Positions 25,711-33,286 of a stretch of DNA of 64,000 bases are shown in pieces. The stretch covers positions 1 to 64,000 of the forward strand of contig JACKCH010000018.1 in the NCBI GenBank assembly GCA_020634115.1. Reading direction: 5' to 3'. This stretch comes from Anaerolineaceae bacterium. Its GTDB lineage: Bacteria; Chloroflexota; Anaerolineae; Aggregatilineales; Phototrophicaceae. Under the pieces are notes generated by a model, which did not search any database, was not told where the DNA came from, and saw nothing but the letters and a program-made list of their open reading frames with translations. The translations under genes and the position numbers were made by a program. How positions within the stretch are numbered: position 1 is the first letter of the stretch; every line of letters starts with the position of its first letter.

Positions 25711-26456
25711 CAGACACAATCCCATTCTACCCAGGCTCCATGTGGAGCGAGGATATAGGCCTGCCCTTGTTCATCCCACCGGATGATTTGCCGGGTATGC
25801 ACGATAATCGCGGCGCGGGTGCGTGCAACTTTTTCGTCGGTTGTGGTATCCACCAGATTCCAGGCGGCATAAATCTGGCCGTTCGTGCGGCTGATGGTGC
25901 GTTTATCCTGAAAACCTAACCGAGAAGCAATTTGCTCGTTGGTAAGTCCGCTGGCAAGCAGGCGGGCCACCATTTGCTCGTTTGGCTCAAGCAGGTTCAT
26001 CGGGTCGTTCTGGTCGCGCTGCCGCACATCCCGCACCCGAGTCTCAATCTCCGGGTCAATGAAGCTCAACCCACGAACAGCATCGTTCAACAGTGGCACA
26101 ATCATCTCTGGCAGCAGGTAGTTCGACTTGCGCACATAAGCATAATGGCTGAGGATGCCGGAATTCAGGAATGACCGGAAGTAGGTATCGTCATCCTGAA
26201 TCGAGTAAAAAACGATGGGCAGGCGTGGTAATACACGCCGGATGGCGACGGCGGCCTCAATGCCATTCAGTTCACCGGCCAGGGCGACATCCATCAAAAT
26301 CGCGTCCGGCATATTTTCGGTATTCACGCAATAGTCCAGCGCGGTCTCTCCGCTGGCGACGGCATGAACAACAGTGACTTTTTGCGTGGCGTTCAAACCC
26401 GCAACCAGCGCCGGTTGCAGCCGCTCACTATCCTCGACGACTAACACAGCTAACAT
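25710..26456 (-). CDS. Response regulator with helix-turn-helix output
   Basis: 248 residues. The receiver domain has the acidic pocket (VVEDS), the phosphoacceptor D56 (AILMDVALA) and a lysine in AYVRKSN. The C-terminal domain (NEQMVARLLASGLTNEQIAS, RLGFQDKRTISRTNGQIYAA) is a LuxR/NarL-like helix-turn-helix with an unusual extension of about 45 residues after the recognition helix. The stop overlaps the start of the kinase gene. It is therefore the DNA-binding partner of that kinase. Its targets are unknown, but the first candidates are its own promoter and the divergent radical SAM gene at 26619. Confidence 0.85.
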   Translation of the reverse strand: MLAVLVVEDSERLQPALVAGLNATQKVTVVHAVASGETALDYCVNTENMPDAILMDVALAGELNGIEAAVAIRRVLPRLPIVFYSIQDDDTYFRSFLNSGILSHYAYVRKSNYLLPEMIVPLLNDAVRGLSFIDPEIETRVRDVRQRDQNDPMNLLEPNEQMVARLLASGLTNEQIASRLGFQDKRTISRTNGQIYAAWNLVDTTTDEKVARTRAAIIVHTRQIIRWDEQGQAYILAPHGAWVEWDCV

Positions 26457-26618
26457 GGCTTCAACCTCCGACTATCACCTTATTACGAGTCTGCCAGCCC
26501 GTGCAAGCACCTGAGTGCTTCAGTGCAAACACCTGGACAGTCGCGTATCAAGGCTGCTTTCTGGCAAGGTTGAAGTTGTTGATGAAATAAACCTGATGGG
26601 TGATAAGGAGTTGGCGCG

Positions 26619-28043
26619 ATGAAAGTGAAGATGATTCTACCGGCATTGACGGAGGCGAAAAGTCCCTTCTGGCGTCCTATCAAGTATTCGTTGTTTCCGC
26701 CGCTGGGGCTGGCGACGCTGGCTGGTTATCTGGATGCAGACGATGAGATTGAGATTCAGGATGAGCATGTTGAGACGCTGAATCTGGATGATGAACCTGA
26801 TCTGGTGGTGATTCAGGTCTACATTACCTCCGCCTACCGCGCCTATGAAATCGCGGATCATTACCGGGCGAAGGGTGCTTATGTCGCCCTGGGCGGTTTG
26901 CATGTGACATCCCTGCCCGATGAAGCCGCCCAACATGCCGATACGATTTTTCTCGGCCCTGGCGAAGATATTTGGCCCGCGTTCCTGGTAGACTATCGCG
27001 CCGGGCATCCGGGGAAGCGGTATCAATCCACCGTGCGAACCCTAATCGGTATGCCGCCGATCCGCCGTGATCTCATCAAGCGACATCTTTACCTCGTGCC
27101 GAACTCGCTTGTGGTGTCACGGGGCTGTCCCCATTCCTGTGATTTTTGTTATAAAGATGCTTTTTTCGAGGGCGGTAAGTCGTATTATGTTCAGACGGTT
27201 GACGATGCCCTGGCCGAAATCGAACGTTTACCCGGACGCCACCTGTATTTTCTGGACGATCACCTGTTTGGCAACGCCCGCTTTGCCAGTGCGTTATTCG
27301 AGGGGATGCGGGGGATGGGGCGACTGTGGCAGGCGGCAGGTACGGTGCAATCGGTGCTGCGTTCCGGGCTGCTGGAGAAGGCGGTGGATGCCGGGCTGCG
27401 CAGTCTCTTTGTTGGGTTTGAGACGTTGAATCCCAACAACCTGCGCGAACAGAACAAATATCAGAATCTCAATCGGGATTATCGGGCTGCTATCCAAAGG
27501 CTTCATGACCTGGGGGTGATGGTCAACGCCAGTTTCGTGTTCGGCATGGACAACGACGATGAATCCGTTTTTGACCGCACGGTAGATTGGGCTGTCTCAC
27601 AGGGGATTGAAACCACGACATTCCACATTTTGACCCCTTATCCGGGTACGGCCTTGTACCAGCGGATGGCCGCAGCGGGGCGGATCACCACCGATAACTG
27701 GGATTTATACGATACCCGGCATGTGGTGTACCAACCCGCACGACTCGCGCCGGAGGTTCTGGAAGCGGGATACTGGCGTGCCTACCGGGATTTCTACCAG
27801 TGGAGCGCGATTTACCGAAGCGCATCAACCAAAGCCACGCTGCGGGGCAAGCTGCGCCACCTGGCTTATGCCGGGGGCTGGAAGAAGTTTGAGCCGATGT
27901 GGGATGCTATTATCCGAGCTGGACGTGTCTGGCGGCTGCTGCCGGTACTGGAAGCGGTGCTGAATGGTCTTGGGGGTGCAGAAATCGCAGATAGCAATCT
28001 ATTACCCATTGAGGGAATGCCGATTGCTGAAGCGGATAACTGA
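26619..28043 (+). CDS. B12-binding-type radical SAM protein
   Basis: 474 residues, ATG 26619 with AAGGAG (26605-26610). The N-terminal 150 residues match the cobalamin-binding fold of this family (PPLGLATLAGYL, DLVVIQVYITSAY, YVALGGLHVT, LGPGEDIWP), though the DxHxxG cobalamin motif is not clear. The radical SAM cluster ligands are C170, C174 and C177 (RGCPHSCDFCYK). Later segments FVGFETLNPNNL and HILTPYPGTALY are typical of the family, which includes methylthiotransferase-like and hopanoid- or lipid-modifying enzymes. The substrate cannot be told from sequence. The C-terminus has an added helical part (WSAIYRSASTKATLRGKLRH) found in several lipid-related members. It stands 65 bases before the RNA-repair operon promoter, so it is probably separate. 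Confidence 0.8.
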   Translation: MKVKMILPALTEAKSPFWRPIKYSLFPPLGLATLAGYLDADDEIEIQDEHVETLNLDDEPDLVVIQVYITSAYRAYEIADHYRAKGAYVALGGLHVTSLPDEAAQHADTIFLGPGEDIWPAFLVDYRAGHPGKRYQSTVRTLIGMPPIRRDLIKRHLYLVPNSLVVSRGCPHSCDFCYKDAFFEGGKSYYVQTVDDALAEIERLPGRHLYFLDDHLFGNARFASALFEGMRGMGRLWQAAGTVQSVLRSGLLEKAVDAGLRSLFVGFETLNPNNLREQNKYQNLNRDYRAAIQRLHDLGVMVNASFVFGMDNDDESVFDRTVDWAVSQGIETTTFHILTPYPGTALYQRMAAAGRITTDNWDLYDTRHVVYQPARLAPEVLEAGYWRAYRDFYQWSAIYRSASTKATLRGKLRHLAYAGGWKKFEPMWDAIIRAGRVWRLLPVLEAVLNGLGGAEIADSNLLPIEGMPIAEADN

Positions 28044-28047
28044 GCCA

Positions 28048-28076
28048 TTGTGAACCGTTATCATCTCTTGTAAAAT
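28048..28076 (+). promoter_or_regulatory. Promoter of the RNA-repair operon
   Basis: TTGTGA (28048-28053) and TAAAAT (28071-28076) are separated by exactly 17 bases and lie 33 bases before the hen1 ATG. This is a good housekeeping-type promoter, so the operon is probably transcribed without a special activator. Confidence 0.6.
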
Positions 28077-28108
28077 GGCATCGTGACTAAACCTAAAAGG
28101 CTGTGACG

Positions 28109-29527
28109 ATGCTGTTGACCATTTCCACTACTCACCAACCGGCTACTGACCTGGGTTACCTGCTTTACAAGCACCCGGCGAAGGTGCAGCGCTTCAACCT
28201 GGCCTTTGGGCAGGCGCATGTTTTCTACCCGGAAGCAACCCCGGAGCGTTGTACGGCGGCTTTGCTGTTGGATATCAATCCGGTGGACTTGGTGCGGGGC
28301 GGCAACGACTTCGCGCTGTCTCAATACGTGAATGACCGCCCGTATGTGGCGTCCTCCTTCCTGAGTGTAGCGATTGCGCAGGTGTTTGGCACTGCGCTGA
28401 ACGGGATGTGTAAAGAACGTCCTGAACTGGCACAAACCCCGATTCCGCTGGAGGCCAAACTCAGTGTGCTGCCTTCACGCGGCGGGGAGGCGCTGTTGTC
28501 ACGCCTGTTCGCGCCGCTGGGCTATGCGCTGAACATCGAATCCCATATTCTCGACTCGCAGTTTCCCGATTGGGGGATGAGTCCCTACTACACGGTTACA
28601 CTATCCCAGACGATCCGCCTGGCAGACTTACTGGCGCATCTGTATGTGCTGGTGCCGGTGCTGGACGATGACAAGCACTATTATGTCGGTGATGCTGAGG
28701 TGGAGAAACTGCTCAAACGAGGCGAAGGTTGGCTGGCAGCGCATCCTGAGCGTGATCTGATAATTAACCGGTATCTGAAACATCAGGGGACATTGCGGCG
28801 GGCGGCGTTGGCGCGGCTCATTGAAGATTCACCCGAAGACCCGGCGGCGCTGGATGCCGAAGAAGCAGCGGTTGAAGCGCAGGTGGTCGCAGGGAGCGAA
28901 CGGAAAGCCAGCCTGCATGACCGGCGGCTTGAGGAGGTGCTGAACGTGCTAAAGCAAAGTGGCGCACAGCGGGTGCTTGACCTCGGCTGTGGGGAAGGGC
29001 GGTTGCTCAAGTTACTTTTGCGGGATAAGCAGTTCACGCAAATCCTGGGGATGGATGTCTCGCACCGGGCATTGGAAAACGCGGTTGAGCGCTTACGTCT
29101 GGAACAGATGCCGGACTTCCAGCGACAGCGCGTCGAACTGATTCACGGCTCATTGATGTATCGTGATTCGCGTTTGGAAGGATTCGACGCAGCGGCGGTG
29201 GTGGAGGTGATCGAGCATCTCGACCCGCCCAGATTGGCGGCCTTCGAGCGCGTGTTGTTCGAGTTCGCCCGTCCGGGGATGGTGGTCATCACCACGCCCA
29301 ACCGGGAATACAATGTGATGTGGGAGTCGCTGCCTGCCGGGACATTCCGCCACAAAGACCATCGTTTTGAGTGGGCACGCGCCGAGTTCCAGGCCTGGGC
29401 AAACGGAATTGGTGAGCGATTCGGTTATACGGTGCGTTTCCTGCCCGTCGGCCCTGAAGATGAAACCGTTGGTGCGCCAAGCCAGATGGGCGTGTTTGAA
29501 AGTGGGGTTGTAGAATGCTTGATATGA
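28109..29527 (+). CDS. hen1: Hen1-type RNA 3'-end 2'-O-methyltransferase
   Basis: 472 residues; ATG 28109 has AAAAGG at 28095-28100. The N-terminus (MLLTISTTHQPATDLGYLLY) is diagnostic of bacterial Hen1. The C-terminal methyltransferase domain has a SAM loop (VLDLGCGEGRLLKLL, about 290-305) and the metal-binding motif E366, E369, H370 (EVIEHL), with RHKDHRFEW further on. Bacterial Hen1 marks the 2'-OH at the 3' end of ribotoxin-cleaved RNA before ligation and works in a complex with Pnkp, encoded two genes downstream. Between the two halves lies an acidic linker. The stop overlaps the next start as ATGA. The published operon type is hen1 and pnkp next to each other, so the gene between them here is unusual. 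Confidence 0.9.
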   Translation: MLLTISTTHQPATDLGYLLYKHPAKVQRFNLAFGQAHVFYPEATPERCTAALLLDINPVDLVRGGNDFALSQYVNDRPYVASSFLSVAIAQVFGTALNGMCKERPELAQTPIPLEAKLSVLPSRGGEALLSRLFAPLGYALNIESHILDSQFPDWGMSPYYTVTLSQTIRLADLLAHLYVLVPVLDDDKHYYVGDAEVEKLLKRGEGWLAAHPERDLIINRYLKHQGTLRRAALARLIEDSPEDPAALDAEEAAVEAQVVAGSERKASLHDRRLEEVLNVLKQSGAQRVLDLGCGEGRLLKLLLRDKQFTQILGMDVSHRALENAVERLRLEQMPDFQRQRVELIHGSLMYRDSRLEGFDAAAVVEVIEHLDPPRLAAFERVLFEFARPGMVVITTPNREYNVMWESLPAGTFRHKDHRFEWARAEFQAWANGIGERFGYTVRFLPVGPEDETVGAPSQMGVFESGVVECLI

Positions 29528-30699
29528 CAGATGAACAGAAGCAAGTATTCTTTGACAATTGGCATAATCAATGGATACGGCCTGAGATTGATAAACGATT
29601 TGACTCAACGGGCGTGCCTGATAATTTTAAAATTCGCGAATGCCTAGTCATGTTGCCGAGGGGACAATCTCCCATAGTGCAATTTAACGATGAATTTGGG
29701 TGGATGGTACAAAACCCCAATATGTCAAATGGGAAAATCTTGGCCGATTTTGAAGTCGGACAACCTATTCACTTATATGACATCCTAAAGATAGATGGGG
29801 TATTGCCCCCAACTGTTAACGGCGAACGTGTGGCCTTTATGTATTTGTACTGGGATGGATTCCACTATCAACTATTTGTAGATTTTTTACCGAATCAGCC
29901 TGACTATGACTCCAATGATGATCGATTCACGTTCAGCGGATCGGTCATTGCTCACCATTTGCAGAATATCATTATTGAGAGAATAGTGATATGGGCGAAG
30001 CAACATATAGCTCAAATACGAGGTATTGGCCTATGGATAGCAACCCCATTATTGCCGTATCCATTGTCAAAAATAGTTGAACGGGTAGATGCAGGTGAGC
30101 CTGAAGAGGCTAGGAGACTTCTTGTAGAGTATTGTGATTCGGAGTTTATCACCGATAAGTTGGTTAAAACTTGGTATCCGATAAAGGTGTTTAGAGATCG
30201 CCAACAAGTCTTTGATGAAGCGATTCAAGCTCATAAATGTAGTCTCTATCACGCTAGCATATCTACCCTGATTAATCATATTGAAGGTGTAATCGTCGAC
30301 TGGTTACATGAGCATCTTCCACCCTCTAGCAAAGTGGAGAAGAAAACCAAGTCGCGCATAGCGCAGTTCCACGATGTTTTGTTGACGATACCGCAATTCG
30401 AATATATGTATCGAGAGGCTTTAGAGGCAACTATCGGATTTTTGCGTGAAAACGACAATGGGGCAACACCATTTCAAATCTTCAATAACTGGCTTGACAA
30501 AATTGACCCTAATTTCCCTTCACGCCATGCAATTTCACATGGCAAATATGTTCCAGAACTTTATACCGAGGAGAACTCAATCAAACTGTTTCTCCTGCTA
30601 GATACGATTTGCCAATTCATGATGTTCTATGAAGTGCGTGTCTTAGGGCGGGATTTAGGCAATATAGCGGAGAAGGCCAATGAACCTCACAGTCCCTGA
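29524..30699 (+). CDS. Unknown AT-rich gene between hen1 and pnkp, HEPN-like R-x4-H motif
   Basis: 391 residues. The ATG at 29524 overlaps the hen1 stop (ATGA) and the 3' end overlaps pnkp by 20 bases, so it is an integral, coupled member of the RNA-repair operon. An ATG at 29515 is also possible. I do not recognise the family. The N-terminal half is rich in beta structure and aromatic residues (GWMVQNPNMS, YLYWDGFHYQLFVDFLP); the C-terminal half is helical. Near the end R334-H-A-I-S-H339-G, followed by a hydrophobic helix (SIKLFLLLDTICQF), matches the R-x4-6-H motif of HEPN domains, many of which are RNases. A ribotoxin or RNA-binding role beside repair enzymes is inferred from that and from context. 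The gene is more AT-rich than both neighbours, suggesting later insertion. Confidence 0.8.
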   Translation: MTDEQKQVFFDNWHNQWIRPEIDKRFDSTGVPDNFKIRECLVMLPRGQSPIVQFNDEFGWMVQNPNMSNGKILADFEVGQPIHLYDILKIDGVLPPTVNGERVAFMYLYWDGFHYQLFVDFLPNQPDYDSNDDRFTFSGSVIAHHLQNIIIERIVIWAKQHIAQIRGIGLWIATPLLPYPLSKIVERVDAGEPEEARRLLVEYCDSEFITDKLVKTWYPIKVFRDRQQVFDEAIQAHKCSLYHASISTLINHIEGVIVDWLHEHLPPSSKVEKKTKSRIAQFHDVLLTIPQFEYMYREALEATIGFLRENDNGATPFQIFNNWLDKIDPNFPSRHAISHGKYVPELYTEENSIKLFLLLDTICQFMMFYEVRVLGRDLGNIAEKANEPHSP

Positions 30700-33214
30700 A
30701 TTCGCGCTGGTGGTGCTGATCGGCGCGTCAGGCAGCGGCAAGTCCACCTTTGCCCGGTGGCATTTTGGCCCGTATGAAACTATTTCCTCGGATTTCTGCC
30801 GGGGGCTGGTCAGCGATGATGAGAACAGTCAGGAAGCGACCCAGGATGCTTTCGACCTTGTTCATGCCATCGCCGCCAAACGCCTGAAGAACATGAAATT
30901 GACGGTGATTGATGCCACCAATGTGCAGCAGACCGCCCGCAAACCACTGATCGCCCTGGCGCGGGAGTATCACGCCCTGCCGGTCGCCATCGTCCTTGAT
31001 CCCCCGGAGCGCGTCTGCGTAGACCGTAACCGGCAGCGCCCGGATCGGGACTTCGGGGCGCGGGTCATCACCCATCACCGCCGCCAGTTACACCAGTCGC
31101 TCAAGGGGCTTCAGCGTGAAGGCTTCCGGCGGGTACATCATCTCAAAAGCGTTGAGGAGATTGAGTCCGTAGAGATTGTCCGCGAGCCACTGTGGAACAA
31201 TCGCAAAGGGGAGCATGGTCCGTTTGACATCATCGGCGATATTCACGGCTGTTACGATGAACTGTGCCGGCTGTTGGCGCAGCTTGGCTATCAGATTAAT
31301 GGGGAAATGGTGATTCCGCCTGACGGACGCAAAGCGGTTTTCCTGGGTGATTTGGTGGATCGTGGCCCCAAAACGCCGCAGGTGCTTAAACTGGTCATGG
31401 GCATGGTCGCAGCCGGGACGGCGTTGTGCATTCCCGGTAACCATGATGTGAAGCTGCAAAAAGCACTGGCCGGGCGCAATGTGCGTATTGCCCACGGCCT
31501 GGCGCAGTCCCTGGAGCAGCTTGACGCTGAAACGCCAGAGTTCCGTGAACAGACGCGGCAGTTTATTGACGGGTTGGTCAGCCATTATGTGCTGGATGAT
31601 GGCAAGCTGGTGGTTGCCCACGCCGGGATGAAGGAGAGCATGTCCGGGCGGGCATCGGGGAAGGTGCGAGAATTCGCGCTTTACGGTGAGACTACCGGCG
31701 AAACCGATGCGTTTGGCCTCCCGGTGCGTCACAACTGGGCGGCGGACTATCGCGGCGCTGCGACAGTGGTTTATGGGCATACGCCGGTTCCCCAGCCAGA
31801 GTGGCTTAACCGCACGATCAATATTGATACCGGTTGTGCCTTTGGTGGGGCATTAACCGCGCTGCGTTACCCGGAAAAGGAACTGGTTTCCGTTCCGGCA
31901 CTGCAACTGTATACCGAACCGGCTCGTCCATTCCGGCCCGAAGCGAATCCCTCTGAAACCCGCAGCGCCCAGCAGCAGGACGACGATTTGCTGGATATTC
32001 AGGATGTTATCGGCAAGCGCATTGTCAACACGCGGTTGCGTCCTAATATCACCATTCGAGAGGAAAACGCGACAGCCGCGCTTGAAGTGATGAGCCGGTT
32101 TGCCATCAATCCCAAATGGCTCATTTACCTACCGCCAACCATGTCTCCCTCGGAAACCAGCCTGCTTGATGGCTACCTGGAACATCCAGCCGAGGCCTTT
32201 GCCTATTACCGGCGGGGTGGGGTGCAGCAGGTCGTCTGTGAAGAGAAACACATGGGATCGCGGGTGCTGGTGGTGGTCTGCCAAGATGAAGATGCGGCGC
32301 GAAAGCGGTTCGGCGTGGTGGATGAGGGTATCGGTGTCGTGTACACCCGTACCGGACGGCGGTTCTTCAACGATCTGGCTCTGGAAACTGTGTTTCTGGA
32401 GCGGGTGCGTGATGCCGTCACAGCGGCGGATTACTGGACACAGTTCCAGACCGAATGGGTGCTGCTGGACTGTGAGCTGATGCCCTGGTCAGCCAAAGCA
32501 CAGCAGTTACTCCAGGATCAGTATGCCGCTGTCGGCGCGGCGGCTCATGCGTCATTGAGCGAAGCCGTTACGCTGCTGAATCAAACTGCGAACAATGGTG
32601 CAGAGATCGCGTATCTGCTGGAAAAGTATCGTACCCGGCAGACACAGGTCGCGCAGTATGTGGATGCTTACCGCCATTATTGCTGGCCGGTGGCTTCACT
32701 GGCCGATCTGAAACTCGCGCCATTTCATATTCTGGCAACGGAGGGGGCGGTGCATGTGGATAAAAACCACCACTGGCACATGCAGATGCTCTCAAAGCTG
32801 GCCGGTGATGATTTACTGATGGCGACGGCGTATCGCACGATTGATCTGGATGACCCCGCCAGCCAGGAAGCCGGGGTCGCATGGTGGGAGGAGATGACCG
32901 GGCGCGGTGGCGAGGGTATGGTGGTCAAGCCGCTGGAGTTTATCGTACAGGGGCGGCGTGGCCTATTGCAACCAGCGGTCAAGGTGCGCGGACGGGAGTA
33001 TCTGCGGATTATCTATGGCCCGGAATACACCGACCAACTTGACGTGCTGCGAAAACGTGGCCTGAATCGTAAGCGGTCTCTGGCGCTGCGGGAGTTTACG
33101 CTGGGTGTGGAGGCGCTGGAACGGTTCGTACACAAAGAACCGCTGCGCCGGGTGCATGAATGCGTGTTTGGTGTGCTGGCGCTCGAAAGCGAACCGGTTG
33201 ACACTCGATTGTGA
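30680..33214 (+). CDS. pnkp: Polynucleotide kinase-phosphatase-ligase
   Basis: 844 residues with the three domains of bacterial Pnkp: 5'-kinase (P-loop G15-S22, GASGSGKS), 2',3'-phosphatase (GDIHGC at 186-191 with D187 and H189, then GDLVDRGP and GNHD) and an RNA-ligase-type adenylyltransferase (K523 in EEKHMGSR, then later EGMVVKP). It repairs broken RNA ends, and with Hen1 protects the repaired site. The ligase domain alone adenylates and needs Hen1 to seal. ATG 30680 is preceded by GGAGAAGG and lies within the 3' end of the preceding unknown gene, so expression is coupled. All three active sites look intact. It ends at a hairpin shared with copA. Confidence 0.92.
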   Translation: MNLTVPEFALVVLIGASGSGKSTFARWHFGPYETISSDFCRGLVSDDENSQEATQDAFDLVHAIAAKRLKNMKLTVIDATNVQQTARKPLIALAREYHALPVAIVLDPPERVCVDRNRQRPDRDFGARVITHHRRQLHQSLKGLQREGFRRVHHLKSVEEIESVEIVREPLWNNRKGEHGPFDIIGDIHGCYDELCRLLAQLGYQINGEMVIPPDGRKAVFLGDLVDRGPKTPQVLKLVMGMVAAGTALCIPGNHDVKLQKALAGRNVRIAHGLAQSLEQLDAETPEFREQTRQFIDGLVSHYVLDDGKLVVAHAGMKESMSGRASGKVREFALYGETTGETDAFGLPVRHNWAADYRGAATVVYGHTPVPQPEWLNRTINIDTGCAFGGALTALRYPEKELVSVPALQLYTEPARPFRPEANPSETRSAQQQDDDLLDIQDVIGKRIVNTRLRPNITIREENATAALEVMSRFAINPKWLIYLPPTMSPSETSLLDGYLEHPAEAFAYYRRGGVQQVVCEEKHMGSRVLVVVCQDEDAARKRFGVVDEGIGVVYTRTGRRFFNDLALETVFLERVRDAVTAADYWTQFQTEWVLLDCELMPWSAKAQQLLQDQYAAVGAAAHASLSEAVTLLNQTANNGAEIAYLLEKYRTRQTQVAQYVDAYRHYCWPVASLADLKLAPFHILATEGAVHVDKNHHWHMQMLSKLAGDDLLMATAYRTIDLDDPASQEAGVAWWEEMTGRGGEGMVVKPLEFIVQGRRGLLQPAVKVRGREYLRIIYGPEYTDQLDVLRKRGLNRKRSLALREFTLGVEALERFVHKEPLRRVHECVFGVLALESEPVDTRL

Positions 33215-33243
33215 TCGTGCTTCCTGCGCTGGATTGTTGTAGT

Positions 33244-33270
33244 GAAGCTGGGCGAGATTCACCCAGCTTC
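33244..33270. terminator. Hairpin between convergent pnkp and copA
   Basis: GAAGCTGGG (33244-33252) pairs with CCCAGCTTC (33262-33270), loop 9. It sits between the pnkp stop (33214) and the copA stop (33287). No clear T-run follows on either strand, so a bidirectional but imperfect terminator is the best reading. Confidence 0.5.
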
Positions 33271-33286
33271 GAGAGAAGTGTTCAGG

